Source: Caballeronia sordidicola (lineage in GTDB: Bacteria; Pseudomonadota; Gammaproteobacteria; Burkholderiales; Burkholderiaceae). From it: a stretch of 64,000 nt of DNA. A program made the translations under genes and the position numbers. The notes below the pieces were generated by a model. The model had not been told where the DNA came from and searched no databases. It saw nothing but the letters and a program-made list of their open reading frames with translations. Position 1 is the first letter of the stretch; every line of letters starts with the position of its first letter. Positions 26,516 through 35,146 of this stretch are shown piece by piece. The DNA is taken from NCBI RefSeq assembly GCF_001544455.2, contig NZ_FCOC02000006.1, positions 124,001-188,000 on the forward strand, in the 5' to 3' direction.

Positions 26516-27694
26516 ATGTCAACCGGAAGAAAAACCCTCGTGGCCGCCGGCCTTATGTCGTTCGGCTGCTTGTCCGCTCACGCGCAGAGTACTGTCACGA
26601 TCTACGGGATTCTCGACGCGGGTATTACCTACGTGAACAACGCCGCGATTTCGACAGGCCACTCGAGCCTGCTCGAGTATGGCAATGGCGTCGCGCAGGC
26701 GAGCCGTTGGGGCATGAGGGGAACGGAAGATCTAGGCAATGGCTTGCATGCGGTGTTCACCCTCGAGAACGGCTTTAACACCGGCAACGGAACGTTCGCG
26801 CAGGGCGGCGCCGAATTCGGCCGCCAGGCTTTTGTCGGCCTGTCGAAAGACGGTATCGGCTCGTTGACGTTCGGGCGCCAGTACGCATTTTCGACGGAAT
26901 ATCTCGGCACGTATTATTCGATGGGCGGTGCAACGGTAGTCGGCAATTTCGCATTCCATCCGAATGCGCTCGACCAGGAAACAGCCACGCAACTAAACAA
27001 CACTATCAAGTTTTCGAGCGCCGATCTGCATGGCCTCAAGTTCGGCGCGTTATATGGTTTTTCAAATCAGGCTGGCGCGTTCGCGGGTTCCGCCCCGACG
27101 GCCAATCCGGTCAACGCCGGTTCGTCGCGCACGTATAGTTTCGGCTTCAACTACGACTACGGCAAGCTCGGCCTGTCGGGCGCCTACACCAATATCGGCA
27201 ACCCCAACGCCGCCACGCCTGCCTTCACGACCACGATCGCGAACGTCAACACGCAGGCCAACAAGGATTTGTGGACGCTCGGCTTCGGCTTGCGCTACGT
27301 GTTCGGTCCCTTGCTCGCGTTCGGCAACTGGACCGACACGCACCTGATTCCGCTGACCGGCCGTTCTTCGGTACTGACGAGCTATGAAATCGGCGGAAGC
27401 TATTCATTCACGCCCGCCTTGAGCTTCGCGCTCGGCGACTCATATTCGTCGCTGACAGGCGGCTTCAATGGTCACTGGAACCAGATCAATAGCGGCCTGG
27501 ATTATGCATTGTCGAAACGTACCGACGTGTACGCGCTAGTGGTATATCAGAAGGCTACCGGCACCAATACGATCAACGGCAAGGTCGTACCGGTGCAGGC
27601 GGAAATCGGCGCGGCCACTACCTTTACTGCGAATTCCGGCGTTGGAGCGAGCAGCCAGCTGGCTGCTCGCGTCGGCATACGCCATCGGTTCTGA
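26516..27694 (+). CDS. Gram-negative porin (Burkholderiaceae OmpC-like)
   Basis: This 392-residue outer-membrane porin has a signal peptide cleaved after SAHA and begins QSTVTIYGILDAGITYV, the standard start of beta-proteobacterial trimeric porins. RWGMRGTEDLGNGLHAVFTLENGF and the terminal RVGIRHRF (final Phe for BAM recognition) are typical. Its place inside the catabolic operon suggests it provides outer-membrane entry for the substrate. Confidence 0.9.
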   Translation: MSTGRKTLVAAGLMSFGCLSAHAQSTVTIYGILDAGITYVNNAAISTGHSSLLEYGNGVAQASRWGMRGTEDLGNGLHAVFTLENGFNTGNGTFAQGGAEFGRQAFVGLSKDGIGSLTFGRQYAFSTEYLGTYYSMGGATVVGNFAFHPNALDQETATQLNNTIKFSSADLHGLKFGALYGFSNQAGAFAGSAPTANPVNAGSSRTYSFGFNYDYGKLGLSGAYTNIGNPNAATPAFTTTIANVNTQANKDLWTLGFGLRYVFGPLLAFGNWTDTHLIPLTGRSSVLTSYEIGGSYSFTPALSFALGDSYSSLTGGFNGHWNQINSGLDYALSKRTDVYALVVYQKATGTNTINGKVVPVQAEIGAATTFTANSGVGASSQLAARVGIRHRF

Positions 27695-27745
27695 TGCCGG
27701 CCGGGCGCGCCCCGCACAGAACCCCCGACCTGGAGTCAGTTTGTA

Positions 27746-28831
27746 ATGAAAATCACTCGCCTCGTTACTGAAGTCGTCCGGCTGCCACTGCCGACGCCTA
27801 TTCCCAGCGCGCGCATGACCATCCAATCGGCCGACTGCGTGCTGGTCTTCCTCGAGACCGACGCGGGGCTGATCGGGGAAGGCATGGCATTCACGCTCAA
27901 CGGCAAGCGTCTCGCGCTGGTCGAATCGATGATCCGCAGCCTCGAGCCGCTCGTGCTCGGCATCGAACCGTCGATGAGCGGCGCGTTCTGGCGTGCCGCC
28001 ATGGGCGACGTCGCTTTTCTCGGGCAACGCGGCTTGACGGTAGTCGGTTTGTCGGCGCTCGACATGGCGTTGTGGGATCTGCGCGGCAAGGAAGCCGGCA
28101 TGAACATCAGCCGCCTGCTCGGACGCTGCCGCGACGCCATGCCGGCTTATCGCAGCGGCGGGTTGCGTCTGTCGCTGTCGATCGACGAATTGCAGCGCGA
28201 AGCGGCGAGCTTCGTTGAGCAGGGCTTTCGCGCGATGAAGATGTCGCTGGGCAAGCCGCTCGCCGCCGACGACCGTGCGCGCGTCGCCGCCGTGCGCGAA
28301 GCGATCGGCCCGAACGCGCGCCTGATGGCGGACTGCAACCAGCAGTTCAGCGTGGCCGAAGCGATCCGCCGCGGCCGCACGCTGGAAGAATTCAATCTGG
28401 CGTGGATAGAAGAGCCGGTTCCATATCACGATCACCACGGCGAAGCCGCGGTGGCCGCCGCGCTCGACACGCCGGTGGCCAGCGGCGAGAGCGAATATAC
28501 GCGCGCCGGCATGCTGGACATGCTGCGTCTGCGCTCGGCCGACATCCTGATGCCGGATCTGCAACGCATGGGCGGTCCGACCGAGCTGCTCAAGGTCGCG
28601 CACTGCGCCGAACTCGCCAACGTGCCGGTCTCGCTGCATCTTTTCAGCGAGTGGAGCCTCGCGCTCGCAGGTGCGTTGCCCAATGCCGAGGTGCTCGAAT
28701 ACATGCCCTGGTTCTCCGGTCTCTATACGAACCGCATCGAGCTGGATGGCAACGGCTGTGTGCCGCTTTCCGATCTTCCTGGCTGGGGATTCCCATTCGA
28801 CCCTACCGCGGTCGCACGCTACCGCGTCTAA
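27746..28831 (+). CDS. Enolase-superfamily enzyme, galactarolactone cycloisomerase-like layout
   Basis: This 361-residue member of the mandelate-racemase branch has probable metal ligands D196 (MADCNQQ), E222 (WIEEPV) and E248 (ASGESEY), and a His-Asp pair D271 (MPDLQRMGG) and H298 (SLHLFSEW). At the usual KxK position it has K165-M-S167, so the second Lys is missing. That points to a one-base chemistry such as a cycloisomerase rather than a racemase. It is followed by a LigI-like hydrolase, the same pairing seen for galactarolactone isomerase and cycloisomerase in other bacteria. The substrate is not determined. Confidence 0.83.
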   Translation: MKITRLVTEVVRLPLPTPIPSARMTIQSADCVLVFLETDAGLIGEGMAFTLNGKRLALVESMIRSLEPLVLGIEPSMSGAFWRAAMGDVAFLGQRGLTVVGLSALDMALWDLRGKEAGMNISRLLGRCRDAMPAYRSGGLRLSLSIDELQREAASFVEQGFRAMKMSLGKPLAADDRARVAAVREAIGPNARLMADCNQQFSVAEAIRRGRTLEEFNLAWIEEPVPYHDHHGEAAVAAALDTPVASGESEYTRAGMLDMLRLRSADILMPDLQRMGGPTELLKVAHCAELANVPVSLHLFSEWSLALAGALPNAEVLEYMPWFSGLYTNRIELDGNGCVPLSDLPGWGFPFDPTAVARYRV

Positions 28832-28855
28832 CCTGAGCAAGCCTGAGCTACGCCC

Positions 28856-29704
28856 ATGGATCACGCCTCGACTCGCCTTTCCTTTCGCATGCCTCGCGGC
28901 GCGTGCGATACGCACTGCCACATCTGGGGTTCGCTCGCGCGCTTTCCCTACGCCGAATCGCGGCCCTATACGCCGCCTGAACGCGACAAGCACATGTTGA
29001 GCGCGCTGCATCAGCGCCTGGGCATCGAGCGAACCGTGGTGGTGCAGGGCATTGTGTATCGCACCGACAACCGCGTGATTCTCGATGCGATTGCCGACCG
29101 GCCGCACACGCGGCGCGGCATCGCGCTGATCGATCCAGACATCCCCGAGGCCGAACTGCAGCGGCTGCACGAAGGCGGGATTCGCGGCGTGCGCTTTGGC
29201 TTTGTCAGCCATCTTGCGTCGCGTCCCGACCTGGCGAGTTTCCGGCGCACGGTCGAGCGGATTTCGCCCTATGGCTGGCACGTTCTACTGCACGTCGATG
29301 CCGCCGATCTGATTGAACTGGCGCCGGTTTTCGCCGCCTTGCCGGTGCCGTTCGTCATCGATCACATGGGGCGGGTCGATGCGGCGCAGGGCCTCGCGCA
29401 GCCGCCGTTCGCACAGCTTCTGGAGCTCGCGCGGCGGGACAATTGCTGGGTAAAGTTGTCGGGCGCCGACCGCGTATCGGCGCAAGGCGGCACCTTTGAC
29501 GACGCCGTGCCGTTCGCCCGGGCGCTGCTCGAGGCCGCGCCCGAGCGCGTGATATGGGGCACCGACTATCCGCATCCGAAGCCCCGCCACGATGTCATCG
29601 ACGATTCGAAGCTGGTCGAGCTGCTGCCGCGTATTGGCGATGCCGGCCAGTTGCGGAAATTGCTGGTGGACAATCCGCTGCGCCTGTACGGCTTCACAGA
29701 ATGA
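28856..29704 (+). CDS. ligI: 2-pyrone-4,6-dicarboxylate lactonase (LigI)-like amidohydrolase
   Basis: This 282-residue amidohydrolase-2 family protein has the metal-binding HxH in DTHCHIWG (residues 18-25) and the Asp in WGTDYPHP (about 234-241). The blocks FPYAESRPYTPP, GVRFGFVSHL, FVIDHMGRVD and KLLVDNPLRLYGF resemble LigI, which hydrolyses 2-pyrone-4,6-dicarboxylate to 4-oxalomesaconate. That product is the substrate of the GalB encoded in the same operon, which supports the assignment. Galactarolactone isomerase of the same family is the main alternative. Confidence 0.75.
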   Translation: MDHASTRLSFRMPRGACDTHCHIWGSLARFPYAESRPYTPPERDKHMLSALHQRLGIERTVVVQGIVYRTDNRVILDAIADRPHTRRGIALIDPDIPEAELQRLHEGGIRGVRFGFVSHLASRPDLASFRRTVERISPYGWHVLLHVDAADLIELAPVFAALPVPFVIDHMGRVDAAQGLAQPPFAQLLELARRDNCWVKLSGADRVSAQGGTFDDAVPFARALLEAAPERVIWGTDYPHPKPRHDVIDDSKLVELLPRIGDAGQLRKLLVDNPLRLYGFTE

Positions 29705-31077
29705 GCGAAGCTCGAATCCCAATGAATCAAAGGCACGAAATGAACGACCCGACGATCGCGCAGCGGCTTGGCCACTTCATCCATGCGAATTCTTACGAAG
29801 CCCTTCCCGCGCATGTCGTCGAACAGGCCAAATCGCGCATGCTGGATTCGCTCGGCACCGCGCTGGCGTCGCGCGAACTGCCCGTGCCGGCGACCGCGTT
29901 GAAGTTCGTCGCGGGCAGCCAGGGCGCCGCGAGTATCTATGGACATACGCAACGCGTGGCCGCTATCGACGCCGCGTTTGTGAACGCGACGTTGATCAAC
30001 GGCACGACCCACGACGACTTTCTCGACAAGTCGCACCCCGGCGCGGTGACGATTCCAGCCGCGCTCGCGATCGCCGAAGAGCGGGGCAGCTCCGGACGTG
30101 ACGTGCTCGCCGCAGTCGTGCTCGGCTATGACCTTGTCGGACGTGCCTATCGCGGCGGTCCCACGATGCTGCCGAAATTCAGGGCCACCGGCGTTGCCGG
30201 CGCAATTGGCGCGGCGGCGGCGGCGGGGAAGCTGCAAGGCTCGAACGCCGATGAACTCGCCAGCGCCCTGGGTCTTGCCGCCATGTTCGCATCCGGTTTC
30301 GGCGAAGGTTTCGTGTCGGGCACGATGGACGTCAAGCTCAATGTCGGCTGGGCGTGCCGCAGCGGTGTATCGGCGGCCCGCCTTGCGCAGTGCGGGGCCA
30401 CCGCGGCGCCACGCGTGTTCGAAGGCAACGCGGGCTTTTTCAACGCATTCGCAGGCAATACGGATGCTGCCGCCGAGGCGGTGCGCGATCTTGGCGCGCC
30501 ATTTCTAATCGAGCAATCAGTCTACAAGGAGCGGCCGGTCTGCATCTTCGTCCAGACGCCTGTCGAACTCGTGCTTGCGCTAGTCGACGAACACGCAATC
30601 AGGGCCGCCGCGGTCGAACGTGTCGTGATTCACGCGCCACGCGCAACCTTCACGAACCCCGGCTTTCACAACGTAGCGCCTTTTTCGACACATCTTCAGG
30701 CACGCATCAGCGCGCGCTTCACGACCGCGGCGGCGCTGCTCGGACGCCCGGTTGGCGAATACGCGTTTTACTACGATATCCACGACGAAGAAGTGCTTGC
30801 GCTCGCCGAGCGCATCGAACTCGTCGACATCGGGCCCGACGCCGATAGCATACGTGTCGACATCGTCCATTGCGGCACGACGTTCACCAGAAGCGCGGTC
30901 GAGATGGATTCGCTGTTCCCGACGCTGGACAAATCGCGCGCGAAGTTCGAACGCGTAGCAGGCCCATGGCTTGGCAAACGTACGCCGCAAGTCGTCGATC
31001 TGGTCCTCGGCCTCGACCAACTGTGCGATATCCGCGAGCTCACGCGGCTATTGCGCGCTGACGCCGCATTGGCATGA
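29701..31077 (+). CDS. MmgE/PrpD-family protein
   Basis: This is a protein of about 458 residues in the family that includes 2-methylcitrate dehydratase and cis-aconitate decarboxylase. It shows the blocks RMLDSLGTALASREL, INGTTHDDFLDKSHPGAVTIPAAL and GLAAMFASGFGEGF. An ATG at 29701 overlaps the previous stop by 4 nt; the ATG at 29740 has a better ribosome-binding site (AAAGG) and is a real alternative. The enzyme could dehydrate, isomerise or decarboxylate a tricarboxylic acid. That fits the operon, but the reaction is not known. Confidence 0.82.
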   Translation: MSEARIPMNQRHEMNDPTIAQRLGHFIHANSYEALPAHVVEQAKSRMLDSLGTALASRELPVPATALKFVAGSQGAASIYGHTQRVAAIDAAFVNATLINGTTHDDFLDKSHPGAVTIPAALAIAEERGSSGRDVLAAVVLGYDLVGRAYRGGPTMLPKFRATGVAGAIGAAAAAGKLQGSNADELASALGLAAMFASGFGEGFVSGTMDVKLNVGWACRSGVSAARLAQCGATAAPRVFEGNAGFFNAFAGNTDAAAEAVRDLGAPFLIEQSVYKERPVCIFVQTPVELVLALVDEHAIRAAAVERVVIHAPRATFTNPGFHNVAPFSTHLQARISARFTTAAALLGRPVGEYAFYYDIHDEEVLALAERIELVDIGPDADSIRVDIVHCGTTFTRSAVEMDSLFPTLDKSRAKFERVAGPWLGKRTPQVVDLVLGLDQLCDIRELTRLLRADAALA

Positions 31078-31128
31078 CGTGCATGCCGCCCTGTCGCCCA
31101 CTGCTGCACATGTTAAACGGAGGACATC

Positions 31129-31878
31129 ATGATGGGATGGCGTGCCCGCTTGGGCATTCTTGTGCCGCCAGGCAATCCGACGCTCGAACCCGAGGTGATG
31201 CAACTGACGCCGCATGGCGTATCCGCGCATTTCACGCGGATGGTCGCGCATGGCGAGACCGGCTCACATGACGGGCAGGACGATCGGAATCGCACTCAGA
31301 TCGCGCACCTCGACGAGAACGTCGAATTGCTTTCGATGGTCAAGCCCGGCGTCATTGCGCTTGGCCACACGGCGACGAGCTATACGCTCGGCGTACAAGC
31401 CGAAGCCGATCTGATCGAAAGAATCACGCAACGCTGGCATATTCCGTTCATTACGGCGTTCGGCAGTGTCGTTGCCGCGCTACGGCATCTTGGTATCGAG
31501 CGCGTTGCATATGGCACGCCGTATAACGCGCAGACAACCCTGCAAGGCAAGGCCCATCTCGAAGCATATGGCTTCAAGGTCGTCGCGTTCGGCAGCTTGC
31601 CGAACGTGCGTAACATCTACGACGAATCGAGCGAACGCGCTTACGGCCTCGGCCGGCAAGTGAATTCGGCGGACGCGCAGATCGTATTCCTGAGCGGCGT
31701 GGGCATGCCGACCGTCGACGCCATCGACATGCTCGAACGCGATCTCGGCAAGCCCGTGATATCGAGCGTCACCGCCATGATGTGGAACGCTCTGCGCATC
31801 ACTGGTGTTCACGCGCCCATAGAAGGTGGCGGCCAGTTGTTGCGATCTTCCGCGTCGCCTTCATCCGGCTACATTTAA
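31129..31878 (+). CDS. Asp/Glu racemase-superfamily protein (maleate isomerase/AMDase-like) lacking both catalytic Cys
   Basis: This 249-residue protein matches the maleate isomerase / arylmalonate decarboxylase branch: ARLGILVPPGNPTLEPE at the start and KPVISSVTAMMWNALR at the end. In active members a Cys lies in each half. Here the first site reads ALGHTATS (about residues 77-84) and the second LSGVGMPT (about 188-195). The whole protein has no cysteine. It has a clear GGAGG ribosome-binding site and an intact frame, so it is not a pseudogene. It either uses other residues or has a non-enzymatic role. Confidence 0.8.
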   Translation: MMGWRARLGILVPPGNPTLEPEVMQLTPHGVSAHFTRMVAHGETGSHDGQDDRNRTQIAHLDENVELLSMVKPGVIALGHTATSYTLGVQAEADLIERITQRWHIPFITAFGSVVAALRHLGIERVAYGTPYNAQTTLQGKAHLEAYGFKVVAFGSLPNVRNIYDESSERAYGLGRQVNSADAQIVFLSGVGMPTVDAIDMLERDLGKPVISSVTAMMWNALRITGVHAPIEGGGQLLRSSASPSSGYI

Positions 31879-31947
31879 GCGTACTCGTGCGTTTGCGTGC
31901 ACATGTGACGCGCGTGCCGGCCGATTCCCGTTCCCTCAAGTGATTTC

Positions 31948-32640
31948 ATGACCAAGACCCTTCACGTCATTTCGTCGATGGCGACCCGGCACGTGCTTAA
32001 CGAACTTGCGGAATTATTCCAGCGCCAACACTCTTGCCGGCTGGACATCGAGTCGGTGGGCGGGGTAGTCGCCGCGCAACGGGTGCAGGCGGGTGATGCA
32101 TTCGACGTCGCCGTGCTGGCAGCCGACGCAATCGAGGCGCTGGCACAAGCAGGCAAGGTGAGGGCGGCAACCTGTCTCGATGTCGCGTGCGCGGAGGTAG
32201 CCGTCGCTGTGCGGCGTGGCGCGCCCCGGCCTGACATCGGCTCGGAGGCGGCGCTCAAGCACGCGGTCGAGGCGGCGAGCAGCATTGGCTATTCGACCGG
32301 TCCGAGCGGTACGCATCTGCAATCGCTATTTGAGCGTTGGGGCATGGCGGAGGCGATCGCCGGACGCACGATCCTGGCGCCGCCGGGCACGCCGGTCGGT
32401 GCGCTGGTGGCCGAGGGTCGCGCGGAACTTGGCTTTCAGCAACTAAGCGAGATGATTCATCTGCAAGGAATCGAAGTGCTTGGACCGTTGCCGCCCGGGG
32501 TGCATATCGTCACGGTGTTCAGCGCGGCGCTCACTGCCGGAGCGGTAGACACGCAACTCTCGAAGATGTGGCTGGCCTTTCTGGTTTCGCCAGAAGCGGA
32601 CGAGGTAAAACGACGCAACGGAATGACGCCAGCGCAGTGA
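31948..32640 (+). CDS. ModA-like substrate-binding-fold protein without signal peptide
   Basis: This 230-residue protein has the periplasmic-binding type II fold of molybdate-binding ModA: LHVISSMATRHVLNELAELF, the DVAVLAADAIEAL block, STGPSGTHLQSLFERWG and a C-terminal FLVSPEADEVKRRNGMTP. No signal peptide or lipobox is present, so it should stay in the cytoplasm. No molybdate permease or ATPase is nearby. It ends the operon. It may be an enzyme or a cytoplasmic sensor of the pathway acid rather than a transporter component. Confidence 0.75.
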   Translation: MTKTLHVISSMATRHVLNELAELFQRQHSCRLDIESVGGVVAAQRVQAGDAFDVAVLAADAIEALAQAGKVRAATCLDVACAEVAVAVRRGAPRPDIGSEAALKHAVEAASSIGYSTGPSGTHLQSLFERWGMAEAIAGRTILAPPGTPVGALVAEGRAELGFQQLSEMIHLQGIEVLGPLPPGVHIVTVFSAALTAGAVDTQLSKMWLAFLVSPEADEVKRRNGMTPAQ

Positions 32641-32921
32641 GACGCGCCAGCCATGCCGTCCGCGTTACCACAGGGTTATCAATGCGCGGCACAAAATCCC
32701 TCGATCGGCTGTGCGAAGGCTCGTCTAAACTTGGGAATCGCCGTCGACCATCGCTTGCGACGTGCAATGCCCTGATGGTTTTGGCGACACGCCGGGCGTG
32801 CTTGACACGTTGCCTGTTCGAGTGAGAAGGACAAACTCGCACGGCGCGGCGTTGTTGTCCCGGCATGTTTTGCGCCTTACTATTGTCGAACCCAGACAAT
32901 TGAAAGAGGAAGCAAATCGCT
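32641..32921. other. Non-coding stretch after the galB operon
   Basis: This 281-nt stretch has no convincing gene on either strand and no clear terminator. It leads into the small frame and stem-loops listed next. Confidence 0.4.
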
Positions 32922-33047
32922 ATGAGAGAAAGTGTTCGGGACGTAAGAGTCGTGAACCTTCGAGTTCGAGTGTTAGCTGAGACCCTCGTCAGCGAATTCC
33001 ATATGGGCCAGCAGGCTAAACGGCCTGCATCAACGGGCCGGACATAA
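32922..33047 (+). CDS. Possible 41-residue small protein
   Basis: A short frame starts MRESVRDVRVVNLRVRVL and ends ASTGRT. GAGGAAG lies about 10 nt before its ATG. The product is basic and Arg-rich, with no recognised domain. Its 3' part overlaps the first of a run of stem-loops. It could be a small protein, a leader peptide or chance. Confidence 0.2.
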   Translation: MRESVRDVRVVNLRVRVLAETLVSEFHMGQQAKRPASTGRT

Positions 33048-33120
33048 GCGTGCTGCCTTGACCTGTAGCCTATGTGCAAAACCCAGTTTGCAATCCGGGA
33101 GGCGTCCACATAAACGCCTC
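33011..33120. repeat. Run of three perfect stem-loops
   Basis: GCAGGC/GCCTGC (33011-33028, 6-nt loop), TGCAAA/TTTGCA (about 33075-33092, 6-nt loop) and GAGGCGT/ACGCCTC (33099-33120, 8-nt loop) follow one another in an otherwise gene-free stretch. They could belong to a structured RNA or mark the edge of a former mobile element, since an integrase remnant lies 270 nt further on. Confidence 0.3.
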
Positions 33121-33386
33121 TTAGGCCGACCACCGGGCGGCTGACTCAGTCGCCGCGCCGACCAGATCGGAAGCGCCACACGCGTCAGTTTTTTTGGTCC
33201 CTAGCCGTCATTGTTGTTGCAGTATGGGTAGGATGATGGGTAGGGTGTGTTCGGGAAGAGTGGGAGTCAAACCTGGCGGTGCTTTGCGGGCAACTGTTGG
33301 AGTCGGCTGCCTTCCGCCATGGTCTTTTTTTAGAATGCTGCGGTTATTTTTGGTCGATATTATTTCAGCAAAAATATAGTGGCTGG

Positions 33387-33600
33387 TTATCTCGTCGGCT
33401 TCACTTTATCGCCTCTTCTGTTCCGCACGTAGTGCTGGGTCATCGTCAAGGATGTGTGGCCCAGTTGCTTTTGTGCCTGGCGAATGTTCCCGTGCTGTCC
33501 GTCTTATCCGTCCCCGCCTTGGCCCGCAGATCACGAATCTGAAAGTCTCCATCTTTCACGTCGAGCAAAACTTGATCAAAGCAGGTAACAAATAAAGCCC
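33387..33600 (-). pseudogene. Remnant of a tyrosine recombinase (phage-type integrase), C-terminal part, frameshifted
   Basis: On the minus strand one frame reads DGDFQIRDLRAKAGTDKTD and a second frame, shifted just after that, reads RQAQKQLGHTSLTMTQHYV and continues to RRGDKVKPTR and a stop at 33387. These are the Arg box, the LGHTS His box and the nucleophilic Tyr of an integrase C-terminus. The frameshift lies near 33507. An in-frame stop lies upstream near 33650 and the N-terminal two thirds are absent. This is a decayed insertion scar. Confidence 0.75.
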
Positions 33601-33727
33601 CAGCCGCTAATGTGCGCAAACATACGGTGATCCTGTTGGCAGTTAATTAAAATTCTTCCACGAGCTTCGTGTAGCCTCAGCGTGGCACGGCACACGCTTG
33701 CGACCACTACCGAATTACTCGGTGCCT

Positions 33728-35137
33728 ATGGCCGCCGTTATTGAGCCGCCAAAACTAGAATTGGTGATAATAAAAATGTGGATGCGGAGATATTCAGTAC
33801 AAAAACCGGACGTTACCGGGGTGGTGAGCTTGGGCTTGGTTCTTAACTTATTTTTGATGCGCCCGACGGCGCTCGGTGAAACATATACGTCTCTAGGCAT
33901 GGTGCTCGCCGTTCCACTTGTGTACCTTCATATATGGCACAACACTAAACGAACCCGTTATTCAAATGCGGTGATTCGATGGGACATTGCGTCGCTGCTC
34001 AGCCTGCTATGCCTGTATTGGCTTTACATTTGCCCGATTTCGATAGTCTTTGAAATGTCCCAACTCGACTGGGTATTAAAAGAGTTTGTCACCACTCTCA
34101 TGATCGCGCTTGTCTACGGCATGTTTCTCATGGATGCAGAAGCCAATCGCAGGTTCTTTAAGACCTTATGCACGGTTATTTCCGTGCTTGGCTTATCCAG
34201 CGTCATCACCGTCGCATTATCAGCAATACTCGGTAGCAAAGACGCGTTGTTCCTGTTCTCGTTGAACGTCAAGGGATATACCGAGGTTACCTTGCACCAA
34301 GAGACATCGACTGGCGCCATTTATTTTCCCTTTTCAATGCTTTACGGCGATTACGTGTCGGGAACGGTCAAGCTTGATCGTTATTGCGCGTTCTTCCGCG
34401 AAGCGGGCATTTATCAGGCAGTCGCATGTTTTTGCCTTGCATATGAAGCTTTCACGCGCCGATCCAAACTTGTCATGTTTGGACTGGCCGGCGGCACTAT
34501 CTGCGCGTTCTCATCTTTGGGGATCGCTCTGCTTGCAATGAGCATTGGAACCATCTTTTTATTCTCGGGTTCACGAGTTGCGTCATGGCGTGTAGTGATC
34601 ACAGCGGTCATTCTCGGGCTCGTATATCCGGTGTCGATGTACACCCCGTATATCGGACTGGAAGACAAGGCAGTCACGCACGGCGCCTCGCTATCCGATC
34701 GCTCGAGTTCGATCGAACGGGGTCTGGAGGATGTCCGACGCAATCCATTTGGCAATGGCCTTTATTCAAGCCTTGGCAAGAACGACGGGATCTGCCTGCT
34801 CGCGGAACTGGGCATGATCGGACTGTTTGGTTTCGCCTGCAAAGTCCTGCTTCTGTCCGGATTGAGACTAGGGCCAGGTCTGAATTGGAAGAAAGTCGCG
34901 ACTTGTGCGCCGTTGTTGATCACGGCGCTCGTATCCCAGCCGATCGCGGGAGCGCCCGTTATGCTCGTGATCGGCATGGTGTTTGTTCCACGCGTGGTCA
35001 ATCGGAAGGGGCGCGCAGCGCTTCGGTTGATGAGGCCTGGTATGCCCGAGATTTTAGCCAGCGGACCCGCGGTGGTTACAGCTAAACAAATGTCGGTGGA
35101 TTCGCCTTTGCCGGATTCTTTCGTGGCTAACAACTGA
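33728..35137 (+). CDS. Multi-pass membrane protein, Wzy/O-antigen-ligase-like
   Basis: This protein of about 469 residues has roughly 10-12 hydrophobic segments and a large loop in the second half containing DRSSSIERGLEDVRRNPFGNGLYSSLG. That loop resembles the periplasmic loop of Wzy polymerases and O-antigen ligases. Base composition is more AT-rich than that of its neighbours, suggesting transfer. The ATG at 33728 is my choice; 33776 is another candidate and neither has a strong ribosome-binding site. No glycosyltransferases are near, so it is an orphan. It converges on the beta-helix gene, 9 nt away. Confidence 0.6.
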   Translation: MAAVIEPPKLELVIIKMWMRRYSVQKPDVTGVVSLGLVLNLFLMRPTALGETYTSLGMVLAVPLVYLHIWHNTKRTRYSNAVIRWDIASLLSLLCLYWLYICPISIVFEMSQLDWVLKEFVTTLMIALVYGMFLMDAEANRRFFKTLCTVISVLGLSSVITVALSAILGSKDALFLFSLNVKGYTEVTLHQETSTGAIYFPFSMLYGDYVSGTVKLDRYCAFFREAGIYQAVACFCLAYEAFTRRSKLVMFGLAGGTICAFSSLGIALLAMSIGTIFLFSGSRVASWRVVITAVILGLVYPVSMYTPYIGLEDKAVTHGASLSDRSSSIERGLEDVRRNPFGNGLYSSLGKNDGICLLAELGMIGLFGFACKVLLLSGLRLGPGLNWKKVATCAPLLITALVSQPIAGAPVMLVIGMVFVPRVVNRKGRAALRLMRPGMPEILASGPAVVTAKQMSVDSPLPDSFVANN

Positions 35138-35146
35138 TCGCGCTGT

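Noticed and set aside
27536..29281. A 581-codon minus-strand open frame.
   Set aside because: It is the antisense shadow of the porin end, the enolase-superfamily gene and the LigI-like gene. Its product is a His/Arg-rich sequence without domains, an effect of high GC.
33165..33190. AGATCGGAAG followed by a sequence resembling an Illumina adapter.
   Set aside because: Only the first ten bases match. The following bases differ and the context is continuous with a natural T-tract, so it is coincidence rather than adapter contamination.
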